The position numbers and the translations under genes were made by a program. A stretch of DNA of 55,720 nt, from the NCBI GenBank assembly GCA_030065935.1, contig JASJCP010000017.1, forward strand, positions 1 through 55,720, in the 5' to 3' direction. Shown piece by piece: positions 1 through 8,950 of this stretch. Numbering within the stretch: position 1 is the first letter of the stretch; each line of letters begins with the position of its first letter. The notes under the pieces are model-generated. The model did not search any database and was not told the DNA's origin. It saw only the letters and a program-made list of their open reading frames with translations. Source of the DNA: Xenococcaceae cyanobacterium MO_167.B27 (GTDB lineage Bacteria > Cyanobacteriota > Cyanobacteriia > Cyanobacteriales > Xenococcaceae).

Positions 1-305
1 GAATAATTTAATAATTCTGTAAATTGTTGTCCTTTCGGCATTGACTCATAATTCAACACTATTGTGTATTTTTACTTGGTTACAAGATTCCGTAAAACCC
101 TTGTCCTATATGGATTAGGCTGGCTGTCCCCCCGCCAGGGTTTTAGAACTGTCTAAACACTCCAAAGCCTTTCTATAGCGAACTAGGGCAAATTGAAGAG
201 GAACAATTCTTGGTGAAAGATTAAAGTTATTCATGAAATTCTAAGGCAAATGGGAATTACAGAAGAAGAATTTAACAACTTCGATAATCAGCAAATTTTA
301 TTCTT
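1..305. other. Left-edge stretch with gene relics
   Basis: No intact gene is visible here. Two small pieces look like coding remains. On the minus strand an open frame runs off the left edge of the window; an ATG at 41-39 would begin MPKGQQFTELLNY, so the start of a gene may lie outside. On the plus strand, about 223-309, an open frame ends in [19 protein letters not shown] and a TAG stop, with no start upstream because a TGA interrupts it. Neither piece is recognised. The plus-strand fragment stops just beside the 3' end of proB. Confidence 0.3.
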
Positions 306-1430
306 TTAGCTGAAAACATCTTTAACAACTAAATTATTACGATGAACTACTGTTTCTGCACCTGCGTAACCTAAAATGGAGCTGATCTTATCAGAACGCA
401 TCCCTTTGATATGTATGATTTCTAAGTGACTGTAGTTGACTAAACCTCTAGCTACTTCTTCCCCATTTTCATTGCATAATTGCACAGCATCGGAACTAGC
501 AAACTCTCCTTCTACTCTGGTAATTCCTGCGGGTAGTAATGATTTACCATTTTTGGCGATCGCCTGAACTGCACCAGAATCTAAATACAGTTTTCCCATC
601 GGAATCAAACCATAAGCAATCCAACGTTTTCGCGCGTTATCGGTGTGGGATTGGGGTTCAAATTTTGTTCCTAATGCTTTTCCTTGCAAGATTTTGATAA
701 TATTTTGAGGTTGTTTGCCTTGGGTAATAACCATCGTTACCCCTGAACTAGTAGCAATTCTGGCTGCTGCTAATTTTGTCGCCATTCCTCCTGTCCCCCA
801 ACTCGAACCGCTACCACCAGCATTAACTTGTAATTGATTAAATTCTTCTTTGGCTACAACATCAATAGGTTGTGCATTGGGTTCAACTCTTGGGTCGGCA
901 GAGTACAATTTATCAACATCTGTCAGTAAAAATAACCAATCTGCGTGAATCAAACTAGCTACCAAAGCAGATAAAGTATCATTATCACCAAACTTTAATT
1001 CCTCTGTGGCAATAGTATCGTTTTCATTGACAATAGGAATTACACCTAGGTCTAGTAATTCACTGAAAGTATTAGAAGCATTAACATAGCAATTGCGTTC
1101 CATCAATTCTCTGCGAGTTAGCAAGATTTGAGCTATAGGTTGACCCAAACTACTAAATAAGTCGTCATAGATACGCATTAGTCTGCCTTGTCCAACTGCT
1201 GCTACAGCTTGTTTGAGAGCCATTTTACGCGGTCTTTCTGCAAGATTCAGTCTTACACAACCTACTCCCACTGCGCCAGAAGAAACTAAGACTACACGAT
1301 GTCCCTGAGAACGAAGATTACTTAGGGTTTCTACTAAAGAAGCGATAGTTGCGATCGCAATTTGACCTGTAGCTTGGGTCAGACTGGAAGTACCAATTTT
1401 AACTACTATAGTTTGAAAACTCTCACCCAT
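306..1430 (-). CDS. proB: Glutamate 5-kinase ProB
   Basis: Phosphorylates L-glutamate with ATP to gamma-glutamyl phosphate, the first step of proline synthesis, in the cytoplasm. The 374-aa product has the family's normal length. It has an N-terminal amino-acid-kinase domain (about 1-260) with [31 protein letters not shown], the [13 protein letters not shown] segment and [15 protein letters not shown], then a C-terminal PUA domain (about 280-370). The ATG at 1430 begins [16 protein letters not shown], with the kinase motif in the expected place. It is not followed by proA here. Transcription is probably separate from dusA, because a 346-bp gap with a hairpin lies between them. In known ProB proteins proline feedback acts on the kinase domain; the sequence alone does not show how sensitive this one is. 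Confidence 0.96.
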   Translation of the reverse strand: MGESFQTIVVKIGTSSLTQATGQIAIATIASLVETLSNLRSQGHRVVLVSSGAVGVGCVRLNLAERPRKMALKQAVAAVGQGRLMRIYDDLFSSLGQPIAQILLTRRELMERNCYVNASNTFSELLDLGVIPIVNENDTIATEELKFGDNDTLSALVASLIHADWLFLLTDVDKLYSADPRVEPNAQPIDVVAKEEFNQLQVNAGGSGSSWGTGGMATKLAAARIATSSGVTMVITQGKQPQNIIKILQGKALGTKFEPQSHTDNARKRWIAYGLIPMGKLYLDSGAVQAIAKNGKSLLPAGITRVEGEFASSDAVQLCNENGEEVARGLVNYSHLEIIHIKGMRSDKISSILGYAGAETVVHRNNLVVKDVFS

Positions 1431-1776
1431 GTAATAGGTAGCGCGGTAATAGGTAATTAGTAATTATTATAGGGGATTGGGGGAATGGGGTGAGAGGTCT
1501 ACAGGTCTCCAGGTCAGAGGTAATGGAGACTAGGGGATTGAGGATTGATTTTTATTACTGATGACTGATAACTGATTCATCCCTTCCAAATAATATACGC
1601 ACCTGCTTTATATAATTGCAGGTGCGTTATTTATATACCAGCCTATTATTTTGGTGGCTAGCGATATTAAAAGTTACTTAACTAAAATAGTTTGTACTTT
1701 TATGTACTTGCTATAAGAACAATGTAACATTGCTCAACATGAGGTTCTGGATAATTTAAGATTTTCTTAAGGATTT
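1431..1776. other. Intergenic proB-dusA, low-complexity repeats
   Basis: This 346-bp gap holds G-rich low-complexity sequence at about 1470-1530 (runs of ggggattggggg and ggtctccaggtc type), a tandem gatgactgataactgatt block at about 1558-1577, and the hairpin annotated separately. Similar low-complexity blocks recur near 17.6, 34.8 and 32.8 kb. No gene was seen. Confidence 0.6.
1597..1627. terminator. Perfect 10-bp stem hairpin downstream of dusA
   Basis: ACGCACCTGC at 1597-1606 pairs perfectly with GCAGGTGCGT at 1618-1627 around an 11-nt AT-rich loop. T-rich sequence follows on either strand, so it could terminate dusA transcription, which arrives on the minus strand. No long U-run is present, so it could also be an mRNA-stabilising or repeat-derived hairpin. 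Confidence 0.5.
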
Positions 1777-2784
1777 TCACTGAGGCACTTGTGTAAGAGC
1801 TTGGCTAACTACTAGAGAATTTGCGGATGGGAGATGAGCATTTTCACTGATATATCTTTTCCAAGCTTTTGTCCCTGGTTGTCCTGTAAAAAGTTGTAGC
1901 ATTGGTCGAGTTAGAGTGTTGAGCTTGACTCCCTTACTCACCCAATAGTCTATATAGGGAAGCATCGCTTCTACAACTTGATGACGAGTAGGAGGTGTAT
2001 AAATTGTTCCGTAAATATCTCGATCTACCGTAGCAAAGAGATAAGGATTATCATAAGCAGCCCTACCGATCATCACTGCATCGGTATAATTTAGACATTC
2101 TGTTACTTGGTCTAAAGTTTTGATACCCCCATTAATTTCAATAAACAGATGGGGAAAGTCCCTTTTAAGACGATACACATCTTCATATCTGAGGGGTGGT
2201 ACATTGCGGTTTTCTTTGGGGCTTAATCCTTGTAACCAAGCTTTGCGAGCGTGTACGATAAAATGACGACATCCTGTTGCTGCGACAATACGGACAAATT
2301 CCGCCATATCTTCATAGCGATCGCGATCATCAATTCCGATACGATGTTTTACAGTGACGGGAATAGTGACAACTTTTTGCATTGCGCTGACAGCATCCGC
2401 TACTAATTCTGGTTGCGCCATCAAACAAGCACCAAAATTCCCATTTTGTACTCTGGGACTGGGACAACCAATGTTGAGATTTACGGCATCATAACCCCAA
2501 TCTTCTGCTATTTGGCTACATTCTGCTAATTGTTTGGGTTTATCTCCCCCTAACTGTAATACTAAGGGTTTTTCTTCAGAGGAGAATCCTAAAAGCTTAT
2601 TGCGATCGCCGTGAATAATGGCTTGAGTCGTTACCATCTCCGTATAAAGGAGAGTATTACGAGTGATTTGACGCATCAGATACCGAAAATGGCGATCGGT
2701 GCGATCCATCATTGGTGCTACGCTGAGGGGATTATTGGTGATTAAATCTATCTGGGATTTATTGATAATATTCCAATCAAACAT
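1777..2784 (-). CDS. dusA: tRNA-dihydrouridine synthase DusA-type
   Basis: Flavin-dependent enzyme that reduces uridines to dihydrouridine in the D-loop of tRNA. The 335-aa product has the TIM-barrel Dus fold: PLSVAPMMDRTDRHFRYLMR at the start, the NLNIGCPSPRVQNGNFGACLM segment with the catalytic cysteine near residue 116, VTVKHRIGID, HFIVHARKAWLQGLSPKENR and EINGGIKT, and VMIGRAAYDNPYLF near the FMN phosphate site. The HARKAWLQGLSPKENR stretch and the overall length fit the DusA subgroup rather than DusB or DusC. The ATG at 2784 gives the normal N-terminus. It lies only 32 bp from the kinase gene upstream on the same strand, so the two may be co-transcribed. Confidence 0.93.
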   Translation of the reverse strand: MFDWNIINKSQIDLITNNPLSVAPMMDRTDRHFRYLMRQITRNTLLYTEMVTTQAIIHGDRNKLLGFSSEEKPLVLQLGGDKPKQLAECSQIAEDWGYDAVNLNIGCPSPRVQNGNFGACLMAQPELVADAVSAMQKVVTIPVTVKHRIGIDDRDRYEDMAEFVRIVAATGCRHFIVHARKAWLQGLSPKENRNVPPLRYEDVYRLKRDFPHLFIEINGGIKTLDQVTECLNYTDAVMIGRAAYDNPYLFATVDRDIYGTIYTPPTRHQVVEAMLPYIDYWVSKGVKLNTLTRPMLQLFTGQPGTKAWKRYISENAHLPSANSLVVSQALTQVPQ

Positions 2785-2816
2785 CTGTTAATTACTAATT
2801 ACGCTGCTCTTTCTAC

Positions 2817-4118
2817 TCAAATAGTAATTGTTAATCCTAGAATCATTCCTACTGCGATCGCCAGTAACAAACCGATAAATTTTAACTCATTATTGTCTTT
2901 GTCTAAGGCTAATTTTTGCCACAAAATCGAAATTAAGGTAGCAGTTTGAGCAATAGTAGCAGAAAAACTCATAGCTACTGCTTCTCCCTTACCCATGATA
3001 AATCCTGCTGCGATAGTCAAGGTTATAGGAGTTGCGATCGCTAAAGTCATAGCTTCTGTCTTTGCTTCTGGGTCAGTTTTTAAAACTGTAGCTGCTGCAT
3101 ACTGAGCAATATATATTACCACCAGCCCCATGATAGCAATGGTAACATTAATAAAGGTTTTATCTGTGACTCTACTAGTGACGTGGATTCCTGTTGCAAT
3201 ACCTATTCCCAAAATTCCCATTCCCAAAGTGCTAAAGCCATATAACTGAGGCGATAAAGAGACATTTCCACTCTTGGATGTTTCCCTAGTAGCTATCCTA
3301 TTTTCTCGTAATTCCCAATCTATTTCTTGTAATGCTTCCAGAGCGGATATTGCATCAACAAATCGCTTGCTTACCTGGGGTTGTACCATTTTTTCTAGCC
3401 AGTTAATAAATGCGGTATCTGCATCAGAGATTAAAGATTGAAACTGAATTTTATAGGGTTGATCTGGCGTAATAAGTTCGATTATTTCGGAAGATTTTTT
3501 ACGAGTTAATAGACAGATAATAGTTACACCAAGACTATAGAGATCGGAACTTTTAGTCGGGGCGATCGCTTGTTCGGGAGCAATAAAACCTGGTGTACCT
3601 GGAATTGAACTAATAGTATTTTCGTCAATTACATTAAATCTATTAGCCAAGCCAAAATCAATCAAATAAACCTTATCAAACTCATCTATCAAAATATTTT
3701 CAGGTTTAATATCTTGATGGAGTATCGGTGGTTTTTGTTGCTGCAAATAAACTAATATTTCCAGAATATTTTTCGTAATTAATTTAATTTGTTTAAGAGT
3801 AAAATAATTTTTTTGATTTAAGTTTTGCCCTTTAATATATTCCTGAATCAGACAAAAACCATCTGGAGTTTCAAAACTATCTATATATTGAGGAATACCA
3901 GGATGTTTAAGATTTTGTAAGATAGCAATTTCTTGCTGATATGCTTTATATCCCGACCAAGTAGAATTAGGAGTAGCAAAACAAAACTGTTTTACCACTA
4001 CGACTTGATTACTATTTAAGTTTTTGGCTTTCCAAGTAATGCGTCCTCCTTGAGTATTGTGTCCTAGGGGTTCTAGAACTTGATATCCGTAACTCTTGAG
4101 GTCAGGAAAGTTATCCAT
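2817..4118 (-). CDS. Membrane-anchored Ser/Thr protein kinase
   Basis: Predicted eukaryotic-type Ser/Thr kinase fused to a membrane domain; its substrate is unknown. The kinase domain spans about residues 10-270, with VVVVKQF as the ATP-binding lysine region, LHQDIKPENILI as catalytic loop, DFGLA as metal-binding loop, then GTPGFIAPEQ and SSDLYSLGV. The catalytic loop reads HQD rather than HRD, so the kinase is of the non-RD type. After a linker (about 270-285), residues 290-433 contain about five hydrophobic helices with no recognisable sensor domain. In the usual cyanobacterial arrangement the kinase would face the cytoplasm. It sits between dusA and the polysaccharide co-polymerase gene, all on the minus strand; a role in envelope signalling is only a guess. 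Confidence 0.88.
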   Translation of the reverse strand: MDNFPDLKSYGYQVLEPLGHNTQGGRITWKAKNLNSNQVVVVKQFCFATPNSTWSGYKAYQQEIAILQNLKHPGIPQYIDSFETPDGFCLIQEYIKGQNLNQKNYFTLKQIKLITKNILEILVYLQQQKPPILHQDIKPENILIDEFDKVYLIDFGLANRFNVIDENTISSIPGTPGFIAPEQAIAPTKSSDLYSLGVTIICLLTRKKSSEIIELITPDQPYKIQFQSLISDADTAFINWLEKMVQPQVSKRFVDAISALEALQEIDWELRENRIATRETSKSGNVSLSPQLYGFSTLGMGILGIGIATGIHVTSRVTDKTFINVTIAIMGLVVIYIAQYAAATVLKTDPEAKTEAMTLAIATPITLTIAAGFIMGKGEAVAMSFSATIAQTATLISILWQKLALDKDNNELKFIGLLLAIAVGMILGLTITI

Positions 4119-4180
4119 TATGGTGTTTTTAGCAATTATTAATTATCAATTTTAAGGGATGAGTCCGTTTATATTTGCTT

Positions 4181-4217
4181 ATCCTTGATCCTTTATTCCT
4201 CATCCCTTTGTTGACTG
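4181..4217. repeat. 37-bp dispersed repeat, copy 1
   Basis: A stretch starting atccttgatcctttattcct and ending in ttgactg is repeated at 8951-8987 with a single difference. Both copies lie three bases beyond the stop codon of a minus-strand gene (stops at 4220 and 8991). It is built from short catcctt-like units and may be a member of the cyanobacterial short tandem repeat families. Confidence 0.65.
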
Positions 4218-4219
4218 AT

Positions 4220-6397
4220 TCAGTTAAATTCAACTTTCTTAGCTTTAGAAGATAAGTCCTCGGAAGCTGTCATGTTAGAGACTGGAAGAGTTTTTTCTGT
4301 GTCATTAATAATTGCTCCTAAAACTGGTATTTCAATTTCACTAAATTGATCGATAGTCTCACCTACCATAGTTCCCCGAGAAATACCAGGTCTAGTTACT
4401 AACACTACGCCATCGGTTAAAGCTTCTAGTAACAGAGCATCATTGCATTTAGATAAAGAAGGTGTATCTATAATGACCACATCGAAACGACCCCGGGCAT
4501 CTTCAATGAAACGACGTAATTCATCAGATTCAATAATTGCAGCTACTTGTCTTAATTTTCCGGGACTAGAAACTAAATAGAGATTAGGTACACCAGGTAC
4601 TAAACGGATAGTATTTTTTTCTGGCTCATAATCAAAATTTTCTTCCTGGCTATAGTATTTTAATGGTTCGTGATGAGACTTAATATCTGGTTGTAAATCT
4701 ACCCAGTGAGCATTAGAAGCAGAACGCAAATCTGCTTCAATTAATAAGGTGCGTTTACCAGCATGAGCAGAAGTAATTGCTAGATTGTAAGCGTTAACAC
4801 TTTTACCTTCTTTGTCATGAACACTGGTCACTAAAATTACCTTAGTAGAAGGAGAACTATAACGCAGTAGGTTACTACGCGCTCTTTCATAAAAAGCTAA
4901 ATAACTGGAATCTGTATCTTTAATTATCGCTCCCTCTTCTCCTTGGATACCAAAGTGTTGGATATGGGGAATATTACCTAAAACTGGTACATCTCTAGAT
5001 ACTAATAATTCTCGCAATTCTTGAGGGGTGTGTAAGCGGTCATCTAATAGAGCTAATAAAAAGATGACCCCTGTCGATGCTACTAATCCAATTCCTGTTC
5101 CAGCAGCTAGAATCAAAACACGATTAGTAGGAGCAAAAGCAGTAGCAACTTTTTCAACAGTAGGAGCTTGAGCAACATTATAACTACCAGTAGTTTCCGC
5201 TTCTGCTGATTGAGCATCCACCAAAGCTGAAACAATAGTTTGATATAAAGCTCTTTTAGCTTCTACTTCTTGTACTAAACGAGCTTGTTGTAATTGACGG
5301 TCAGGAAACTGCTCGTATTGTTGTCGTAATTCTCGCTCTGTTTCTTGAACAGAATTTAATTGTCTTAAAATACCTTCTTTTTGGGTTTGTAACAGAACCA
5401 GGTTATTAGCTAATTGTTGCCTTGCTGGATCAAAACTACTATTTTCTCGCAGTTTACTAGGCAATGGTGTATATCGAGGATTAGTACCCAAAATTTCCAT
5501 AGCTCTTTCTTGGGATGATTCTTCAAGAGCATCTAATTGCTTGCCTAAAATAACCAGGTTAGGATGATCTGGACGTAAATCCTTTTCGAGATTCCTAATT
5601 TGTGATTTAATTTCTGTAACCTGTGCCTGTAAGTTGGCTAGAATCGGATCCGCACTTAGAGCGGAAACAGTATAGGCTTGCTCGGGGCTTAAACCTAACT
5701 GCTCTACAATCGAATCCATTTGACCTTCAATTTCTTCTAGGATTAACTTAATTTGTCGTTGCTGCTGTTGAGTCTCAGTAATCCCGTTAAATAGACTGCC
5801 ATCCTGAACCGCTAGTAAAGATGTTCCTTCTGTACTGATAAAACGATAAAAAGCTTCTTCTGCTGCTGCGAGTTCTCCTTGTACTTCACCTAAACGATTT
5901 TCTAAAGCTTCAATACGACTTCTTAATTGATAGGTGTTAATCAAGCGACTTTGCTCAACCATCTCGTTCATCATAACTCCTAGAACGCTTACTGCTTCTT
6001 CTTCGCTATCTGCGTCGTTATATTGTATGTTCACAAATTGAGAGCTACCATCTCTAGGAGGAGATATTTTTAGTTTGCGCTCTATGATCTCTCTCATTTC
6101 CCTGTTGCCTAATTGCAGTCTTTGTTGGACTCTCCTTTGTACAGGAAATGACAGCAAGATATTAAAATCAATCTGTCTTCCTGTCTGAGCTAATAGCTCT
6201 CCTGTACTAGTAAACAAAGGAGGTGGATTACTGTAGGCAAGTTGTCCCCTAGCTCGAAACCTCGTTTTAGGTCTAGGTGGTTCTGGTTGAAGGGCTAATA
6301 CAATCCCCCCTCCCAAAATTAACAAAAATATAGCTATACCTATTAACTTATTTTGTTGCCAAGAGAAGAGAAAGCGTTTTAAAATCGGCGGAGTCAT
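4220..6397 (-). CDS. Polysaccharide co-polymerase / BY-kinase (Wzz-CpsD)
   Basis: Predicted inner-membrane protein controlling export and chain length of an exopolysaccharide or capsule. The 725-aa product has a first membrane helix (about 17-36), a Wzz-like external region rich in coiled coil (about 50-410, heavy in Q, E and L), a second helix (about 425-450) and a cytoplasmic ATPase domain of the bacterial tyrosine kinase type. That domain shows a divergent Walker A (SVHDKEGKSVNAYNLA), a Walker A' (TLLIEADLRSA) and a Walker B (VVIIDTPS). The tail has no tyrosine cluster, so autophosphorylation in the classical manner is doubtful. The single-polypeptide layout is the form known from proteobacterial Wzc and many cyanobacteria. 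No glycosyltransferase operon is adjacent. Confidence 0.9.
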   Translation of the reverse strand: MTPPILKRFLFSWQQNKLIGIAIFLLILGGGIVLALQPEPPRPKTRFRARGQLAYSNPPPLFTSTGELLAQTGRQIDFNILLSFPVQRRVQQRLQLGNREMREIIERKLKISPPRDGSSQFVNIQYNDADSEEEAVSVLGVMMNEMVEQSRLINTYQLRSRIEALENRLGEVQGELAAAEEAFYRFISTEGTSLLAVQDGSLFNGITETQQQQRQIKLILEEIEGQMDSIVEQLGLSPEQAYTVSALSADPILANLQAQVTEIKSQIRNLEKDLRPDHPNLVILGKQLDALEESSQERAMEILGTNPRYTPLPSKLRENSSFDPARQQLANNLVLLQTQKEGILRQLNSVQETERELRQQYEQFPDRQLQQARLVQEVEAKRALYQTIVSALVDAQSAEAETTGSYNVAQAPTVEKVATAFAPTNRVLILAAGTGIGLVASTGVIFLLALLDDRLHTPQELRELLVSRDVPVLGNIPHIQHFGIQGEEGAIIKDTDSSYLAFYERARSNLLRYSSPSTKVILVTSVHDKEGKSVNAYNLAITSAHAGKRTLLIEADLRSASNAHWVDLQPDIKSHHEPLKYYSQEENFDYEPEKNTIRLVPGVPNLYLVSSPGKLRQVAAIIESDELRRFIEDARGRFDVVIIDTPSLSKCNDALLLEALTDGVVLVTRPGISRGTMVGETIDQFSEIEIPVLGAIINDTEKTLPVSNMTASEDLSSKAKKVEFN

Positions 6398-6487
6398 AAT
6401 GCTTCAGGCAAAAATTGCTAGAGGTCTAAAGTTTTAAGAGGATAATTCTGAAAGTATTAATAATATCAACAAAAATATTTGGCTTAA

Positions 6488-6654
6488 TTAGGGCGTGTCA
6501 TCAATTAGAAAAAAGAGCTTTTTTCGGTCTTTTAACGACCTACTGCGTCGAAAAATAACCTCCATAGCCCTGCTATGCAGAACATTTTTCTCCTTGTATC
6601 TCGCTAAAATACGCTTCAAAAGCATTCTTCCCTCCAAATGATGACACGCCCTAA
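6488..6654. mobile_element. 167-bp MITE-like foldback element
   Basis: TTAGGGCGTGTCATCA at 6488-6503 is matched exactly, in inverse orientation, by TGATGACACGCCCTAA at 6639-6654. The interior has no coding capacity but includes the palindrome GAAAAAAGAGCTTTTTTC. The terminal bases TA on both sides fit a TA target duplication, as made by IS630/Tc1-type transposases, though an IS5-type TNA target is an alternative. The right end overlaps the last codons of aroK. No parent transposase is in the window. Confidence 0.75.
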
Positions 6655-7190
6655 CTATTAACTCTTGGTTGAGAAATAATCATTTCAGGAATTTTGTCCA
6701 TAATTTCATCTCTTATTTGTTCGGGAGTTTGTTGTGCGCGGATCGCAATCTGTAAATCTGCTTGAGCATACAGAGAACGGCGAGACTTCCACAATGACTC
6801 TAGTTTGCCAGCTAAAGGTCTAGTATCATCCTCTGCTAAACGTTCTTTTAATACTTCTATTTCTACGTCTAGCCATATCACCAAACCTTGACGTAAATAA
6901 CTCCAGTTGATTGGTTTTTCCACAATTCCTCCCCCTGTGGAAATCGCACTTCTGGTATAGGCGGATACTTCTCCTAATACCTTGGTTTCTAAGTCCCGAA
7001 AATAAGCTTCTCCCTGATCCTTATCTGCAAAAATTTCGGGAATGGGTTTTTGTGCAACTTTTTCCAGCAAAACATCAGTATCAAAAAAACGATAGCCTAA
7101 TTTCTGTGCTAGCAATTTACCAACAGTAGTTTTACCTGCTCCCATCATCCCGATCAGATAGACATTTACACCCTGCAATAGATTATTCAT
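6651..7190 (-). CDS. aroK: Shikimate kinase AroK
   Basis: Transfers phosphate from ATP to shikimate, the fifth step of the chorismate pathway to aromatic amino acids. The 179-aa product has the P-loop GMMGAGKTTVGK, the substrate-binding DTDVLLE segment, YFRDLE with the shikimate-binding arginine, the STGGG motif and the DTRPLAG lid. All expected catalytic features are present. The reading frame runs into the inverted repeat of the adjacent foldback element, and its TAG stop (6651-6653) is provided by that element, so the native C-terminus has probably been shortened or altered by a few residues. The catalytic core should not be affected. Confidence 0.95.
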   Translation of the reverse strand: MNNLLQGVNVYLIGMMGAGKTTVGKLLAQKLGYRFFDTDVLLEKVAQKPIPEIFADKDQGEAYFRDLETKVLGEVSAYTRSAISTGGGIVEKPINWSYLRQGLVIWLDVEIEVLKERLAEDDTRPLAGKLESLWKSRRSLYAQADLQIAIRAQQTPEQIRDEIMDKIPEMIISQPRVNS

Positions 7191-7302
7191 TTAAACTGAA
7201 TCTGGTTGAACTTTATTGAAAACCTGTATTATATAACTTCATTATGAGAAGATAAAAGCGTCAAACCTAATGTATTATTAAATGCTTCGAGAATAAAAAG
7301 CA

Positions 7303-8550
7303 GTGAAATTAGTAGAAAAACATCTAATTAAATCTTCTAAATCTATTTATCAAGAAATAGAGCAACTGGCTTTTTTGTCGAAAAATCTTTATAATTGTGC
7401 TATTTATCAATGTCGTCAAGCCTTTTTTCAAGGAAAAGCCATACCTAGTTTTAATCAACTTTATCATTTATTAAAAACTGGTGATGACTACAAAGCATTA
7501 CCATCTAAAGTATCTCAGTTAGTAATCAAACAAGCAAGTAAAAGTTTAAAATCTTACTTGGCTTCTATAGTTGCCTATCGGAAAGATAATTCTCAATTTT
7601 TAGGCGAACCAAAATTGCCAAAGTATAAGCATAAGACTCAAGGTAGAAATATTCTTACTTATAATTATCAAGCAATATCAAAACGTGGCTTAAAATTGGG
7701 ATTAATTCAGCTTTCAGGAACTAAAATATCTATTCCGACTAAACAGCAAAAAGTAGATGAAGTGAGAATTATCCCTAAAGGAGGTAGTTATGTAATAGAA
7801 GTAGTTTATACGGTAGAGCAAGCCAAACTTAAAGAAGCTCAAGAACATACAAGAATAGCGGGAATTGATATCGGAATAGACAATCTGGCTTGTGTAACAT
7901 CTAATTTACCTGAATTCAAACCATTTATTGTTTGTGGTAAGGCTCTAAAAAGTGCTAATCGCTATTACAACAAAACCAAAGCTTGGCTTCAATCATTATT
8001 ACCAAAGAACCAGTATAGTTCTCATCGTATCCAAACATTAACCCAAAAGCGTAATAGTAAAGTGGATTATTACCTCCACACAGCTAGCGGATTTATCGTT
8101 AATCAATTAATTAAACAAAAAATCACCTTGCTTGTAATTGGCAAAAACGATAACTGGAAGCAGAAAGTTAATCTAGGCAGAAAAACCAATCAGAAATTCA
8201 CCGCCATTCCTCATTCTCAATTTATAGAACAACTAATCTATAAATGTCAGCTTGCAGGAATTCAAGCAATTACTGTCAACGAAAGCTACACATCAAAATG
8301 TAGTTTTCTTGATCTTGAACCAATCAACAAACATTCTAAATATTTAGGAAAAAGAGTAAAACGGGGATTATTTAGAGCTAACAGTGGTCGAGTCTATAAT
8401 TGTGACTCGAATGGAAGCTTGAATTGTATCCTAAATGCAGTTGGTGATTCCTTATTTCAAGGACAACTAATACAGAGGCTAGTAGTTAGCCCTGTACGGA
8501 TTAAACCGTACCAATCTAAAAGTAATAGTCACATTTGTCTATTAAATTAG
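7303..8550 (+). CDS. tnpB: TnpB (IS200/IS605 OrfB) RNA-guided nuclease
   Basis: Transposon-encoded TnpB-family protein, 415 aa, starting at GTG. TnpB proteins are RuvC-fold nucleases guided by an RNA from the transposon right end. The first RuvC motif is present as GIDIGIDNLA with Asp189, and the third as CDSNGSLN with Asp368. The region where RuvC-II normally has a glutamate reads LVIGKNDNW, without an acidic residue at the usual position; a glutamate occurs later in VNESYTSKC (Glu327). The zinc-ribbon cysteine pairs are incomplete, with single cysteines at SKCS and YNCD. No tnpA lies nearby, so this is an IS1341-type solitary tnpB. The frame looks intact. It is inserted between aroK and the DUF3082 gene. 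Confidence 0.9.
   Translation: MKLVEKHLIKSSKSIYQEIEQLAFLSKNLYNCAIYQCRQAFFQGKAIPSFNQLYHLLKTGDDYKALPSKVSQLVIKQASKSLKSYLASIVAYRKDNSQFLGEPKLPKYKHKTQGRNILTYNYQAISKRGLKLGLIQLSGTKISIPTKQQKVDEVRIIPKGGSYVIEVVYTVEQAKLKEAQEHTRIAGIDIGIDNLACVTSNLPEFKPFIVCGKALKSANRYYNKTKAWLQSLLPKNQYSSHRIQTLTQKRNSKVDYYLHTASGFIVNQLIKQKITLLVIGKNDNWKQKVNLGRKTNQKFTAIPHSQFIEQLIYKCQLAGIQAITVNESYTSKCSFLDLEPINKHSKYLGKRVKRGLFRANSGRVYNCDSNGSLNCILNAVGDSLFQGQLIQRLVVSPVRIKPYQSKSNSHICLLN
8494..8511 (+). ncRNA. Hairpin in tnpB 3' end (possible guide-RNA part)
   Basis: GTACGG at 8494-8499 pairs with CCGTAC at 8506-8511 around a 6-nt ATTAAA loop, inside the last 60 bp of tnpB. In known tnpB elements the guide RNA overlaps the 3' end of tnpB and continues to the right end, so this hairpin is where such RNA would be expected. 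The exact RNA ends and the element's right end cannot be placed from sequence alone. Confidence 0.4.
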
Positions 8551-8582
8551 TAACTATTGTACCTTAAATAACTATTGATAAA

Positions 8583-8861
8583 ATGAGCGATCAGAATCCA
8601 TCTCCTAATGCCAAATCTTCACTTTCTCCTGAAAAGTATGCTCGACTGAAAGCAGAAGCGAAAGCACCCTACAAAGGTTTGCGAAATTTCTTTTATCTAG
8701 CTTTTGCTGCGTCTGGTTTTATTGGCGCGTTAACCTTTTTAGCTCGTATTGCAGCAGGGACAAATTTGACACAAGACATCCCTAATTTGGCTCTCCAACT
8801 GGGTTTAGTTGCAGCAATGATTGCTCTTTTTACTTGGGAAAATAAAGAAAAAAATCAATAG
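8583..8861 (+). CDS. DUF3082 family small membrane protein
   Basis: A 92-aa protein of the type annotated as DUF3082 in cyanobacteria and plastid-bearing relatives; function unknown. The N-terminal third is polar (SDQNPSPNAKSSLSPEKYARLKAEAKAPYKGLR), followed by two hydrophobic helices at about 36-56 and 66-85. The first bears small residues (FFYLAFAASGFIGALTFLARIAAG), and a short loop lies between the helices. Upstream DNA has been occupied by tnpB, whose stop is 32 bp away, so the original promoter may be displaced. A strong hairpin overlaps the stop codon and likely ends the transcript. Confidence 0.8.
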   Translation: MSDQNPSPNAKSSLSPEKYARLKAEAKAPYKGLRNFFYLAFAASGFIGALTFLARIAAGTNLTQDIPNLALQLGLVAAMIALFTWENKEKNQ

Positions 8862-8903
8862 CAATTAAGGTGGGGAAACCCACCTTACTACTTGAGATTG
8901 CTA
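8859..8903 (+). terminator. Strong two-part hairpin after DUF3082 gene
   Basis: TAAGGTGGG at 8866-8874 pairs perfectly with CCCACCTTA at 8879-8887 across a GAAA tetraloop. An outer TAGCAAT/ATTGCTA stem (8859-8865 and 8897-8903) closes the structure. The outer arm begins at the TAG stop codon. Short T-rich sequence follows, fitting an intrinsic terminator. Confidence 0.65.
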
Positions 8904-8950
8904 TATTATTTTGCTTTGTGGTTAATGAGGTGGAAAAGGAACTATATTTC

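Noticed and set aside
6911-7129. Plus-strand frame opposite aroK
   Set aside because: Antisense of the P-loop and core of a clear shikimate kinase.
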